From positions 124,001 through 188,000 of the forward strand of contig NZ_JBKIII010000001.1 of NCBI RefSeq assembly GCF_046557615.1: DNA of 64,000 nucleotides, given 5' to 3'. Source of the DNA: Haloferax sp046557615. Its GTDB lineage: Archaea > Halobacteriota > Halobacteria > Halobacteriales > Haloferacaceae. The position numbers were made by a program, and so were the translations under genes. Below the pieces are notes generated by a model. That model did not search any database, had not been told where the DNA came from, and was given only the letters and a program-made list of their open reading frames with translations. This document shows positions 16,501-24,722 of the stretch, piece by piece (position 1 is the stretch's first letter; each line of letters opens with the position of its first letter).

Positions 16501-18084
16501 GCGAACGTCGTCGTCGAGACCGCGACTGATGTACTCGACCTCAGCCCTGTCAGGGTTCTCCTCTTCGACAAACAGTCGAATAGTCTCAAACCCGCCAGTA
16601 CGTCTTCTGCGCAGACAACTGACGGAGATACTGTGAGTTACGGGCCTGACTCGTCGTACTGGAAACAGTTCTTCGCCGTGGACGTGAGCGACGAAAACGC
16701 TGAGAACGAAATTTGCATCCCACTTGGCCCACACGGGTTGTTCGTCGCCGAGAGTGCCGACCAGCAGCAAGACCCCGACGATATCGTCGAATTGGTCGAG
16801 TTGCTCGCGACGACCGCCGAAGCAACGCTGGACCGTGTCGAACGCGAGGAGTCGTTACTCGACCGTGAAGCGGTTCTCAAAGAGCAGGCCATGCGACTCG
16901 AGCGCCTCCACGAACTCAACGAGCAACTGCGGAACATCGAACACGTCCTCGTGATGGCCGAAGGCCGCACCGAAATCGAACAGGGCATCTGCCAACGCTT
17001 CGTCGAACCCGACCGATTCGCGTTTGCGTGGTTCGGCACGGTCGATAGTGGGACGGTTACGCCGACTCGGTGGGCAGGGACCGAGCGTGGCTATCTCCCT
17101 GCTATCGAAACGCTTGCCGACGATACCGAACCCGCGACGATTGCGGCGAAGACACTCGAACCGGTGGTTATCTCGTCAGTTGCCGACCGGATTCGAGACG
17201 AACCGTGGCGAAAAGAGGCTCTCGCCAGTGGCTATCAGTCGGTCATGAGTGTCCCACTCGTCTACGACGGTCGAATCTACGGTGTCTTGACCGTTTATGC
17301 GACCGGCAACGACGCATTTGACCGAATGAGCCGATCGGTTATCGAAGACCTCGGCGGGACGATTGCCTACGCTATCAACTCCGTCGAGACGAAACGCGGA
17401 TTCCTCTCGGACCGCGTCGTCGAACTCGCCTTGCGCACCAAACGGTCGAACGACCCCCTCGCACGACTCGCAACGCGAACGGGAGCGACGATTCGATTCG
17501 ATGGGCTCGTCCACGGCGCGGAACACCAACGTATCTTCTTCACCGCGACTGGCGTCAGCGCGGACGATATCGTCGCTGGAGGCGAAGAGAGTACAGATAT
17601 CGAATCCATTCGCGTGATTTCCGAACAGGACGACGGCGGCACCTTCGAGATGCTCTCGTCGTCTTCGATGTTCGTTACGGTCCTCGCCGACCGAGGTGCG
17701 GTTCCACGGACGGTCGAGTCCACACCGGACGAAACCCTTGCGATAGTCGAACTCCCGCACCTCACGGACGTCGGAGGGTTTATCCAGTCACTTCGGCCAC
17801 GATTCAACGATATCGAGTTGACAGCACGACGTGACCGCGAGCGCGCGCCACAGACGAAAGCGTCGTTCGCAGAGGCGTTTAAATCGGCCATCACGCCACG
17901 GCAGTTGGAGGTCCTCGAAACGGCGTACTTCGCTGGATACTTCGACTCTCCACGAACGACAAATGGGCAAGACGTGGCGTCGCTGCTCTCGATTACCCAA
18001 CCAACGTTCAATTACCACCTCAGAGCAGGAGAACGGACGCTTCTCAGGATGCTCATCGACGAATCGCCAGGAGAGTCTAGATAG
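13549..18084 (+). CDS. Multi-PAS/GAF bacterio-opsin-activator type transcriptional regulator
   Basis: The 1511-residue protein contains about eight PAS domains (roughly 22-130, 135-250, 260-370, 375-480, 485-600, 600-720, 725-842 and 843-962). Two GAF-like regions follow (about 965-1110 and 1125-1290), then a BAT-type domain (1290-1430) and a C-terminal HTH_10 (from about 1440, TPRQLEVLETAYFAGYFDSPR). No histidine kinase or receiver is present, so it is a one-component sensor-regulator. PAS units 7 and 8 are nearly identical tandem copies. The ligands are unknown. Many PAS domains suggest redox, light or small-molecule input. Two small regulators follow in the same direction. Domain borders are estimates by eye. 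Confidence 0.9.
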   Translation: MPTENFGGEDNRRRGSVVNAGIDELVTLDRVSDSVLVLDTDARVVYANDVALDNCRTLGYDGELVGEIFWDTSPRAAESQLVTEVPQALAAQEPVEFREHYEPLDVWFETRVYPTEDSVTVYSRNVSEEVRRGEDLERFETITKTMQDGVCILDETNSLVLVNDAFARMVGSEPETLIDKRVSLVLGEEIAEQTMTARDGLDHGETHRFETTVEIREAPMPVEVLVSSSPIDDDYTGTVCVVHDLTQRKQLEAETTETKRERDVALDRVDDSIYSLDEEWRFTYANRVTRRMARLSPDHFSPQMQLLGEQIWDVFPDAKESELYEKAHAALETQELQTLREYAPHLERWFESTIYPSESGVTVYARDITTQVSLEAEYDEKNRVLDRVSDMVWGVDNDWQFAFANEAALAFAGRSREDLIGEVIWDVFPEARESEFSAMAKRAMETRESAESLELSLVDGLWFETRAYPSESGITFYVRNVTEQKLLKSELDEMFDRITDGFYALDNEWRVVFWNAAMEQRTGRTADEVLGKNILELFPEVFKEEMIAEYERAFETQQPTTFEIYHDEIDVWNGIALYPSESGLSVYSSNVTERKKYEQELEETKTRLELALDGANTGIWEWDILEERVVWDGKTSEVFGLEPGEFGEAFDDFIELVHPDDVAGLEQQITDSISNSKPYIVEFRFIRPSGEIRWAESRARLYTDETGEPVSMLGVTTDVTERRAREQALRDSEMRLRSVVENAPVVQTVFDADGVVTLSEGRGLELLGRKPGEAVGSSLFDMYADYPDILEQIESVLSGERVHTTINFDELYFETWLEPTFDDDGSLTQIIGLSVDVTDRIQSEQALRDSEIRLRSVVENAPVVQSMIDADGVHRLSEGRGLALIGREPGGIVGQSVYEVYADFPDIVEQVESALAGEHVHTIFSYDDFYFETWLEPIFDDDGTLLHVITLSVDITDRFQYEQTLTGLHRSSRQFLTAETKAEVANVVVETATDVLDLSPVRVLLFDKQSNSLKPASTSSAQTTDGDTVSYGPDSSYWKQFFAVDVSDENAENEICIPLGPHGLFVAESADQQQDPDDIVELVELLATTAEATLDRVEREESLLDREAVLKEQAMRLERLHELNEQLRNIEHVLVMAEGRTEIEQGICQRFVEPDRFAFAWFGTVDSGTVTPTRWAGTERGYLPAIETLADDTEPATIAAKTLEPVVISSVADRIRDEPWRKEALASGYQSVMSVPLVYDGRIYGVLTVYATGNDAFDRMSRSVIEDLGGTIAYAINSVETKRGFLSDRVVELALRTKRSNDPLARLATRTGATIRFDGLVHGAEHQRIFFTATGVSADDIVAGGEESTDIESIRVISEQDDGGTFEMLSSSSMFVTVLADRGAVPRTVESTPDETLAIVELPHLTDVGGFIQSLRPRFNDIELTARRDRERAPQTKASFAEAFKSAITPRQLEVLETAYFAGYFDSPRTTNGQDVASLLSITQPTFNYHLRAGERTLLRMLIDESPGESR
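15721..16436 (+). repeat. Tandem duplication of a PAS-coding unit
   Basis: Two units of about 356-360 bp (15721-16076 and 16077-16436) encode PAS domains that both open with QALRDSE and RLRSVVENAPVVQ and share SEGRGL and YFETWLEP. The DNA at both starts is also almost the same (GAACAAGCGCTTCGAGACAG). The duplication is recent enough to be visible in the bases. Confidence 0.85.
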
Positions 18085-18160
18085 TGAGTGTCGCGTGACT
18101 GGATTCCCAACCAGTTGAGGCTAAATTGTTTTTCACTGTTTTCACCATCTTCCAGTGAGA

Positions 18161-18451
18161 ATGACTCCCCCTGTGAAAAATAGGCCGTCACATACAACCC
18201 GGGCATCAAGAATCAGTGAGGCTGTCGTCGAGGCACTCGCAGCGAAGCGGGACGCCGACCCGCTATCAGTCACTCCATTGTACAACGCAATCGACCCAGA
18301 GGCACTCGATATGTTGTTTGCGCCGACACTGGATTCGTCTGTCCGACCAGGCGGGACGGTTCGGTTTCAACTGACTGATTGTGAGGTCAAAGTAACTGTC
18401 GAGGACGGCGATGCACACGTCGAGATCACCCATTGTACTGAACAGACATAA
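18161..18451 (+). CDS. HalOD1 output-domain protein
   Basis: From the ATG at 18161 this is a 96-residue protein with a haloarchaeal HalOD1 pattern: a helical N-terminus (SRISEAVVEALAAKRDADP) and LYNAIDPEALDMLF, then strands with VRPGGTVRFQLTDCEVKV. A GTG six bases earlier is an alternative start. HalOD1 domains are proposed outputs of haloarchaeal signalling proteins; their action is unknown. The gene lies 77 nt after the multi-PAS regulator and its stop shares a base with the next start, which suggests co-expression. Confidence 0.82.
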   Translation: MTPPVKNRPSHTTRASRISEAVVEALAAKRDADPLSVTPLYNAIDPEALDMLFAPTLDSSVRPGGTVRFQLTDCEVKVTVEDGDAHVEITHCTEQT

Positions 18452-18657
18452 TGGTCGAAAGCTATCGAAACGGCCCGGACGACGGCGGTCCCAAAGTAGA
18501 TACTTCGACACGCTGTACGAACTGTGGTTCACACATCGACACGTCGCAGTGGTTTCCCATCGTGACGGAACTCGAAGAAGAGTCAGTTATCTTGTACACG
18601 TTCTGTGACGACGACTGTCTCGACCAATGGACTTCCATGAACCAGTCTGAATCGTAA
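18451..18657 (+). CDS. Small zinc-binding protein
   Basis: The 68-residue acidic protein has two Cys pairs typical of a zinc ribbon or treble clef: RCTNCGSHID at about 22-31 and TFCDDDCLDQW at about 51-60. The start ATG shares its A with the last base of the HalOD1 gene stop codon, so the two are probably translated together. Small one-domain zinc proteins are common in haloarchaea and several act in regulation, but the role of this one is unknown. Confidence 0.78.
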   Translation: MVESYRNGPDDGGPKVDTSTRCTNCGSHIDTSQWFPIVTELEEESVILYTFCDDDCLDQWTSMNQSES

Positions 18658-18705
18658 TTGCCGCGTACGCTCTCGCCCTTTCTCACGGAGACGGGAGAAA
18701 ATTCG

Positions 18706-19215
18706 TTATTCGGATGGTGCTGGAACTGTCAGCACGGGAACCGACGCCGATTGAGTTACGCCATCGGCGACGCTCTGTGGTGAGAAAAACCTCCGAATCC
18801 CCGAGCGGTTCGGTTCGCCGACGACGATGAGGTCGGTGTCGTTGTGTTCGGCGTACAGTGAAATCTCTTCGGCAGGAGTCCCGTACCGGAGTTGCTTCGT
18901 GACGCGGACGTCTGCGTCGTCTGCCATCGTCTCGACTGCTTCGAGTGAGGACGAGGCCTCGGACTCGCGCTGTTCGACGACCATATCCCAGTGGTCGATA
19001 GACGAGTTCATCTCGACGATGGACAGCACATCGATAGGCACGCCGTGAGCGGCCGCCAGCGAAACGCCTGCCTCGACGACGTGTTCGTCCACCTCTTCGC
19101 CAACTGCCAGCAAAACCCGGTCGAAGGGACTGTCAGTCTCCGCTGCCGGGCTGCTGGCGACGGTCGTCGTCGAAACCGTGGTTGAATCTCCCGTCTGCGT
19201 AAACGAAGTTGCCAT
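18706..19215 (-). CDS. Universal stress protein (UspA family)
   Basis: The 169-residue protein has a disordered Ser/Thr-rich N-terminus of about 30 residues, then a UspA fold: FDRVLLAVG, VEAGVSLAAAHG and, near the C-terminus, DTDLIVVGEPNRSGIRRFFSPQSVADGV with SVPVLTVPAP. The usual nucleotide-binding GxxGxxG(S/T) loop appears as GEPNRSGIRRFF with S, so ATP binding is uncertain. It is divergent from the HTH regulator at 19383 across a region holding a perfect palindrome. A TATA box about 29 nt before the ATG supports a leaderless start. Confidence 0.88.
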   Translation of the reverse strand: MATSFTQTGDSTTVSTTTVASSPAAETDSPFDRVLLAVGEEVDEHVVEAGVSLAAAHGVPIDVLSIVEMNSSIDHWDMVVEQRESEASSSLEAVETMADDADVRVTKQLRYGTPAEEISLYAEHNDTDLIVVGEPNRSGIRRFFSPQSVADGVTQSASVPVLTVPAPSE

Positions 19216-19239
19216 TATTTTCTCTCAATGGCCAGGATA

Positions 19240-19248
19240 GTATATATC
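19240..19248 (-). promoter_or_regulatory. TATA box of the uspA-like gene
   Basis: The minus-strand sequence GATATATAC lies about 29 nt before the ATG at 19215 and is a strong match to a haloarchaeal TATA box. Confidence 0.65.
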
Positions 19249-19304
19249 TGTCCAGAAAATAATTCGAACAGTGTCTAACTATCACATCGTGCGCCGGTTT
19301 CAAC

Positions 19305-19323
19305 GAGTGAATAGTATTCACTC
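19305..19323. promoter_or_regulatory. Perfect 19-bp palindrome between divergent genes
   Basis: GAGTGAATA-G-TATTCACTC is a perfect 9+1+9 inverted repeat. It lies between the uspA-like gene and the HTH regulator, about 60 nt before the regulator ATG. It is the type of site bound by a dimeric winged-helix regulator and is a good candidate operator for one or both promoters. Confidence 0.55.
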
Positions 19324-19382
19324 TATGAATAATTCTGACAAAACACCTCAAAGACTATCTGCCCGCTAGGAAAAGTACGGCC

Positions 19383-20177
19383 ATGGCGGAACCCCTCGAA
19401 GAAATCGAGTTCCTCGCGCGTTCGCCAAATCGGATTCGTGTGCTGGAGGCGCTCGCAGACGAGCCACACTCTCGCCGCGACTTGCAGTCCAAGACTGCGG
19501 CGTCGCAACCGACGCTCGCGCGAATCTTGAGTGACTTCGAGGAGCGGCAGTGGGTCGAAAAAGGCGGGTCCCAGTACGAGGCGACACCGCTCGGTGAACT
19601 CGTCGCCGACGGCTTTACCGACCTCATCTCTATCGTCGAAACCGAGACGCGCCTGCGAGGAATCGCCGAATGGCTTCCGACCGACCAACTCGATATGGAC
19701 CTTCGTCGGTTCGACGACGCACGAATCACGCGGCCAACCCGAACGGACCCGAGCGGGCCGCTCAAGCGCGCACTCGACCTCTCCGCGCGTGCTGAGACCC
19801 AGTGCATCGTCTCGTACGTCATCAACTACGAGATGCTCGAAACGCTCTCCGAAGCGGCAGTCGAGGGGTCACAGTCGTTTCGCGCGGTCATCGCGCCGGA
19901 GACAATCGAGATGGTTCGCGGCGACGACACCTCGTGGACACGATTCGAGCAACTGGTCGGTGCCGATGCTGCCGACTTTCGCGTCACCGACGAACCGATT
20001 CCCTTCGCAATGGGCGTCGCCGACGAGACGGTCTACTTCTTCCTCAGAGACGAGGACGGCATCTTGCGGGCACTCTTAGAGTCCGACGACGACGACGTTC
20101 GCTCTCAAGCGATGCAAACTGTGGAATCGTATTGGGACGATGGTCGCGCTATCGACCCATCGGTGTTCGACTCGTAA
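19383..20177 (+). CDS. HTH transcriptional regulator with C-terminal sensor domain
   Basis: The 264-residue protein has a winged HTH in the first 75 residues (FLARSPNRIRVLEALA, then SQPTLARILSDFEERQWVEK). A long C-terminal alpha/beta domain carries VIAPETIEMVRGDD and FRVTDEPIPFAMGVADE, resembling haloarchaeal/methanogen regulators with a FilR1-like or DUF1724-like domain. It lacks Cys or His clusters, so a small-molecule ligand is more likely than a metal; this is inference. Divergence from the uspA-like gene around a perfect palindrome makes autoregulation and uspA control plausible. Confidence 0.85.
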   Translation: MAEPLEEIEFLARSPNRIRVLEALADEPHSRRDLQSKTAASQPTLARILSDFEERQWVEKGGSQYEATPLGELVADGFTDLISIVETETRLRGIAEWLPTDQLDMDLRRFDDARITRPTRTDPSGPLKRALDLSARAETQCIVSYVINYEMLETLSEAAVEGSQSFRAVIAPETIEMVRGDDTSWTRFEQLVGADAADFRVTDEPIPFAMGVADETVYFFLRDEDGILRALLESDDDDVRSQAMQTVESYWDDGRAIDPSVFDS

Positions 20178-20227
20178 CCCGATTCTGGAATACGTCTCGC
20201 AGGTAACATGATACTGGTGGCCACCGT

Positions 20228-20650
20228 ATGGTGGCTATGGCAATCGAGTCACCTTCGCTGACACCACCTCGACTCTCCTTTCCTGAGTCGCGGTTTCTCA
20301 TCGGTGTCGGCCTCGCGGTCGCTCTCATCGCGGGACTCATCTTTCGAATCGTCGGGCAACTCGTCCTCGACCCGGCCCAACCGCTCGTCGTCGCCGGGGT
20401 GTTCGTCGTCACGATTCCGGCGATGTGGCTGTTAGCAGTCGCTATCTTTCGATGGCGTGGTCACACTGGTGGCGCGCGCCGCGAGGCCGCGGCGATACTC
20501 GTCGTTCCGGGGATGATTATCGACGCCCTCTCGACGGCGCTGTTTTCGGTCGTCTATCCGAACATGGAACCGACCGCCGGGACGCTCTTCGGTGGGTTGC
20601 TCTTGCTCGCATACGCGACAGTGTTGGTTGCGGGATTCGTAACTGGATAA
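20228..20650 (+). CDS. Four-helix membrane protein (DUF5367-like)
   Basis: The 140-residue protein has four hydrophobic segments at about 23-43, 50-72, 88-110 and 115-138 with short polar loops (FRWRGHTGGARRE). It resembles the small DUF5367 membrane family; the function is not known. Two start codons (ATG at 20228 and at 20237) are possible, giving MVAMAIESP or MAIESP. It follows the HTH regulator by about 50 nt in the same direction and could be a target or partner. Confidence 0.72.
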   Translation: MVAMAIESPSLTPPRLSFPESRFLIGVGLAVALIAGLIFRIVGQLVLDPAQPLVVAGVFVVTIPAMWLLAVAIFRWRGHTGGARREAAAILVVPGMIIDALSTALFSVVYPNMEPTAGTLFGGLLLLAYATVLVAGFVTG

Positions 20651-20678
20651 GTCGAACGAGAAAGTCGAGTCCTGTTCT

Positions 20679-21800
20679 TCAGACGACGGCGTCGTAGGCC
20701 TCGCGCATGATTTCGATTGCTTCTTTCAGCGAGTCGGTGTCCGTCGCGTACGACAGACGAGCGTAGCCGTTGCCGTGTTCACCGAAGGCTTCACCGGGGA
20801 CGATGATGACGCCGCGTTCGATACACTCGTCGACGAAGCCTTCGGGGACTTCGGGCATCGCGTAGAATGCGCCTTTCGGCGTCGGGACGGTCAGGCCGAT
20901 ATCTTCGAGTCCCTCGACGATGAGGTCACGGCGCTCGCGGAAGGTGTCGGTCATCTCGTCGATGCGCTCTTGTGGGCCGGTGAGCGCGGCTTCTGCGGCG
21001 AACTGTGCAGGTGCAGATGCACAGGCTTGCGCGTACTGATGGACGCGAACCATGCGCTCGACGCGGCGGGACGACCCGTAGACCCAGCCGAGACGCCACC
21101 CAGTCATCGAGAAGAGTTTGGATGCCGAATTGACGACGACGACGTTGTCGGTTTCGGCGTACTCGATTGGAGAGTAGTGGTCGCCGTCGAAGACGGTGTA
21201 CTCGTAGACTTCGTCGGAGATACAGAGGATGTCGTGTTCGTCCGCGATGCGAGCGAACTCCTCGATGTCTTCCTGCGGAGAGACTGCGCCGGTCGGGTTA
21301 CCGGGACTGTTGACGATAAAGACTGCCGTGTCCTCGGTGATTGCTTCTTCGACGGCGGCAGGGTCGAGCGTCAGGTCGTCGCGGAGGGGAACGGGAACGG
21401 GTTCGCCCCCGGCGAGTTTCGTCAGAGCGTCGTAGGAGACGAATCCAGGGTCGGGAATGATGACTTCGTCGCCTTGGTTGACGTGGGCCTCGATAGCGAT
21501 GTGAAGTGCTTCGCTCCCGCCTGCGGTAGCGATTATGTCGTCGGGCGAGAGGTCGATTCCCTGGTCACGCTGGTGTTTTTCCGCGATAGCTTCGCGGAGA
21601 CTGAGGATGCCCTTGTTCACCGTGTATCCGTCCGCTTCGCCCGACTCGATGGCGTCGATAGCGGCCTGTCGCGCGTGGTCGGGTGCCGGAAAGTCCGGTT
21701 GGCCGAGTCCGAGGTTGATGGCGTCTTCGCTCGCCGCCTCGAACACCTTGCGAATACCGCTGATGGAAATCCGCTCGACCCGTTCGGAGAAATGCGTCAT
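20679..21800 (-). CDS. Class I/II PLP-dependent aminotransferase
   Basis: The 373-residue fold-type I enzyme has its Schiff-base lysine at Lys228 in SASKLFSMTGWRLGW, Asn168 in SPGNPTG and Asp196 in ISDEVYE. The AspC-like family transfers amino groups from aspartate, aromatic or branched amino acids to 2-oxoacids. The sequence does not fix the substrate. It is transcribed alone and is convergent with the DUF5367-like gene. It is divergent from the ABC transporter with 257 bp between starts. Confidence 0.92.
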   Translation of the reverse strand: MTHFSERVERISISGIRKVFEAASEDAINLGLGQPDFPAPDHARQAAIDAIESGEADGYTVNKGILSLREAIAEKHQRDQGIDLSPDDIIATAGGSEALHIAIEAHVNQGDEVIIPDPGFVSYDALTKLAGGEPVPVPLRDDLTLDPAAVEEAITEDTAVFIVNSPGNPTGAVSPQEDIEEFARIADEHDILCISDEVYEYTVFDGDHYSPIEYAETDNVVVVNSASKLFSMTGWRLGWVYGSSRRVERMVRVHQYAQACASAPAQFAAEAALTGPQERIDEMTDTFRERRDLIVEGLEDIGLTVPTPKGAFYAMPEVPEGFVDECIERGVIIVPGEAFGEHGNGYARLSYATDTDSLKEAIEIMREAYDAVV

Positions 21801-22057
21801 ATTTTACTCGGAGTCGCCATTCGGGATAGTTCTTCCCACGCACGATTTTGCGAGAACAGTTGCTCCACTGACGATTCAGCACTCGATTACCAGTCATAAT
21901 TTCCGCTATCTGTGATGGGTCATATTCTGGTAATCAATACGTACAGTCTCCGAGAAGAGCTATTTCACCGCCTGTGCAAGTATTGCGGTGACTGATTCGC
22001 CGCCCATGATTACCGCGTGCGTGCGCCGAATAAGGCCGTATTCCATACGCACACGTA

Positions 22058-23101
22058 ATGACTGAGCCATCACGCACAGCAACGACTCGAAGACGATTCA
22101 TTCAGGCCTCGGGACTGGCGGCAACCGCCGGTCTCGCTGGCTGTCTCGGCGGGTCTGGCGGCAGTGGCCTCGACGAACTCGACGTCGCGTACATGCCAAT
22201 CTACCCCGACATGCAGTACTTCGTGATGCAAGAAGAGGGCATGTTCGACGAACTCTCTGTGCCCGTCTCGGGCAAGAAGTTCTCTGACGGGCCGAGCATC
22301 GTCCAGGCCTCGGCGAAAGGCGACTTCGACGTGATGATGTTCGGCATCGTCCCCGCGATGATTGTCATGGACAAGGGCATTCCAGCGAAGATTACGGCGG
22401 CGAACATCCAGAACGCGATGGAGATTCTCGCCACCGACGAGTTCGCCGCGATGTGGGACGAACACGGCAAGGAAGCCTTCGCACGATTCGAAGAGGAGAA
22501 GGGCCGCAAGTTCACCTTCGGTACCTTCCCACCAGGTTCGGTCCCCGATATTCTGCTCCGCTACTGGATTCAGAACACGCTCGGCCTCGACCCCGAGAAC
22601 GACGTGAACATCAAGGGTCTCGGCGGTGCGGCCGCCGTCCAGCAGGCACTCCTCTCGAACAACGTGGACGGGACGAGTATCATGGAGCCCGTTCCGACCG
22701 TCATCGAGGCGAACGACGCGCCCTTCCAGGCAATCGACTGGGCGGGTGACTTCATGCCCGGCCAGCCCGCGGCGGTCACGCTCATGCACGACCGACTCCG
22801 CGAGGAGAACCGCGAGGTCGCCTCCGAGTTCATCCGACTCCACGAAGAAGCAACCCAGTTCGTCGCAAACAACCCCGACACCGCCGCAGAACACGCGAGT
22901 ACGGTCATCGGTGAGAGCGCCCTGCCGGTCGAAACCGCTCGTGCCGCGCTCGACTCACGCGCTGCGGACTTCATCACCGACCCGCACCGAATCGAGTCGG
23001 GTGCGAAAATCTTCTCTGAGTACGCCCAGACGCTCGGAAAGACCGAAGCACAGCTCTCAGTCGACGAGATGTTCGACTACGGTATCTACGACTCACTATG
23101 A
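22058..23101 (+). CDS. ABC transporter substrate-binding lipoprotein (SsuA/NMT1-like)
   Basis: The 347-residue protein has a Tat signal RRRFIQ and lipobox LAGC (Cys29 region), so it is exported and lipid-anchored. The mature part matches the NMT1/SsuA/TauA type-2 periplasmic-binding fold (DELDVAYMPIYPDMQYFV, then DVMMFGIVPAMIVMDKG). Substrates of the family include sulfonates, nitrate, taurine and thiamine precursors; the ligand here cannot be told from the sequence. A TATA-like CGAATAAGG at about 22028-22036 lies 27 nt before the ATG. The stop overlaps the permease start by 4 nt. Confidence 0.9.
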   Translation: MTEPSRTATTRRRFIQASGLAATAGLAGCLGGSGGSGLDELDVAYMPIYPDMQYFVMQEEGMFDELSVPVSGKKFSDGPSIVQASAKGDFDVMMFGIVPAMIVMDKGIPAKITAANIQNAMEILATDEFAAMWDEHGKEAFARFEEEKGRKFTFGTFPPGSVPDILLRYWIQNTLGLDPENDVNIKGLGGAAAVQQALLSNNVDGTSIMEPVPTVIEANDAPFQAIDWAGDFMPGQPAAVTLMHDRLREENREVASEFIRLHEEATQFVANNPDTAAEHASTVIGESALPVETARAALDSRAADFITDPHRIESGAKIFSEYAQTLGKTEAQLSVDEMFDYGIYDSL

Positions 23102-23961
23102 GTAACGACGAAGTCGGCAGTAGCGTCGCCCGCTTGGACGCCGACGAGCGACTGCTCGACCGAATTCTCGGTTTCTCCTCGGAATCGACGTGGCTCGCGT
23201 TCGGTGGGTTTGCCGGCTTCCTCGTCGTCTGGTACGTCGCCGCGCTCTTCCAACCGACCTATCTCCTCCCGTCGCCGGTCGAAGTGCTTGCCGCGTTCCT
23301 CACCGAACTCACCGCCCCCGCGATGCTCTCGATTCCGTTTACTGGGGTCGAGATTCCGGCGACGCGCCTGCTCGTCAAACTCATCCAGAGTCTCTACCAC
23401 TACATCCCCGGGCTACTCATCGGGACAACCCTCGGCATCGTCATGGGTGTCGCCATGGGATGGAATTCCCGTGTCGATAGCGTCTTCACGCCTGTCACGC
23501 GCATTCTGCGACCCATTCCTCCGCTCGCGTGGATTGGATTTGCCGTCATTTGGCTCGGCGTCAACCACCAAGGTGCGACGTTCATCGTCGCTATCGGGTC
23601 GTTCTGGATTAACTTCTACAACGCCTACGGCGGCGTCGAGGGTGTCTCCGAGAACCTGAAAGAAGTCGCCGCGACACTCGGCGTCGACGACGACATCACG
23701 ATGATTCGAAAGGTCATCATCCCAGCGGCGAGTCCGTCGATTATGACCGGCATTCGGACGAGTATCGGCCAATGTTGGATGATTGTTGTCGCCGCCGAAC
23801 TCATCGTCGGCGTCGGCGTCGGCTACGAGATTCTCAACACCGCACAGAACCTCGCGATGGACGTGTCTGTGGCGTACATGCTCGTTATCAGCCTCGTTTT
23901 CCTCGTGAGTGACGGCCTCTTCCGCCGGGTCGAACGGCGGGTCTTGGAGTGGCGCGCATGA
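23098..23961 (+). CDS. ABC transporter permease (SsuC/TauC-like)
   Basis: The 287-residue permease has six predicted hydrophobic helices and the EAA loop of binding-protein-dependent permeases (NLKEVAATLGVDDD, then IPAASPSIMTGIRTSIGQ). It moves the ligand captured by the upstream lipoprotein across the membrane. It overlaps the substrate-binding gene by 4 nt (ATGA) and the ATPase gene by 13 nt, so the three are a tightly coupled operon. The substrate is unknown. Confidence 0.93.
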   Translation: MSNDEVGSSVARLDADERLLDRILGFSSESTWLAFGGFAGFLVVWYVAALFQPTYLLPSPVEVLAAFLTELTAPAMLSIPFTGVEIPATRLLVKLIQSLYHYIPGLLIGTTLGIVMGVAMGWNSRVDSVFTPVTRILRPIPPLAWIGFAVIWLGVNHQGATFIVAIGSFWINFYNAYGGVEGVSENLKEVAATLGVDDDITMIRKVIIPAASPSIMTGIRTSIGQCWMIVVAAELIVGVGVGYEILNTAQNLAMDVSVAYMLVISLVFLVSDGLFRRVERRVLEWRA

Positions 23962-24722
23962 GCCGAAATGAGACTCTCTCCGACGTCGTTTCGGTCGAAT
24001 CTCTCGGCAAGACCTACGAATCCGACCGCCGAACCGTCCGCGCACTCGCAGACGTGAACTTCTCCGTCGAAGACGGTGAATTTGTCTGTATCGTCGGTCC
24101 CTCCGGGTGTGGAAAGACCACCTTGTTCCGCATCATCGCGGGACTCGAAGACGCAACCGCAGGCGTCGTCAAACTGGACGGGTCGCCCGTCTCTGGACCC
24201 GGCACGGACCGCGGGATGGTCTTCCAAGAGTACGGTTTGTTCCCGTGGCGAACTGTCGCCGAGAACGTCGCGTTCGGCCTCGAAGAACAGGGAATCGAAG
24301 AACCCACACGCTCGGCACGCGTGGACGAGATGCTCCAACTCGTCGGCCTCGACGGCTTTTCGGATGCCTATCCGAAGGAACTCTCCGGCGGGATGAAACA
24401 GCGCGTCGGCATCGCCCGTGCGCTCGCCGTGGACCCCGAACTCCTCCTCATGGACGAACCGTTCGGCGCGGTTGACGCCCAGACCCGAGACATGCTCCAC
24501 GGCGAACTCCTCGACATCTGGTCGGAGACGGACAAGACCGTCCTCTTCGTCACTCACGACGTTGAGGAAGCAGTCACGCTCGCCGACCGCGTGGTCGTGA
24601 TGGCTGCGGACCCCGGTCGTGTCCGCGAAATCGTCTCTATCGACATCGACCGTCCGCGCGGACGCACTGAGAGCGAATTTGCGGAGTACGTCGAACAGAT
24701 TCGCGACCTGATAGGCGAGTAA
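23949..24722 (+). CDS. ABC transporter ATP-binding protein (SsuB/TauB-like)
   Basis: The 257-residue ATPase has a Walker A loop (GPSGCGKTT, near residue 48), the signature LSGGMKQRV, and Walker B LLLMDEPFGAVD followed by the H-loop THDVEE. It energises import through the overlapping permease. It belongs to the nitrate/sulfonate/taurine group of importers. No sulfur or nitrate metabolism gene lies nearby, so the context does not settle the ligand. Confidence 0.94.
   Translation: MARMSRNETLSDVVSVESLGKTYESDRRTVRALADVNFSVEDGEFVCIVGPSGCGKTTLFRIIAGLEDATAGVVKLDGSPVSGPGTDRGMVFQEYGLFPWRTVAENVAFGLEEQGIEEPTRSARVDEMLQLVGLDGFSDAYPKELSGGMKQRVGIARALAVDPELLLMDEPFGAVDAQTRDMLHGELLDIWSETDKTVLFVTHDVEEAVTLADRVVVMAADPGRVREIVSIDIDRPRGRTESEFAEYVEQIRDLIGE

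Noticed and set aside
20775..21899. 374-codon frame opposite the aminotransferase
   Set aside because: This is the usual antisense shadow of a GC-rich gene. The aminotransferase motifs are clear on the other strand.
22017..22052. GTGCGT and ACGCAC inverted repeat around the ABC promoter
   Set aside because: Only six bases per arm and 24 bases apart, so chance is likely.
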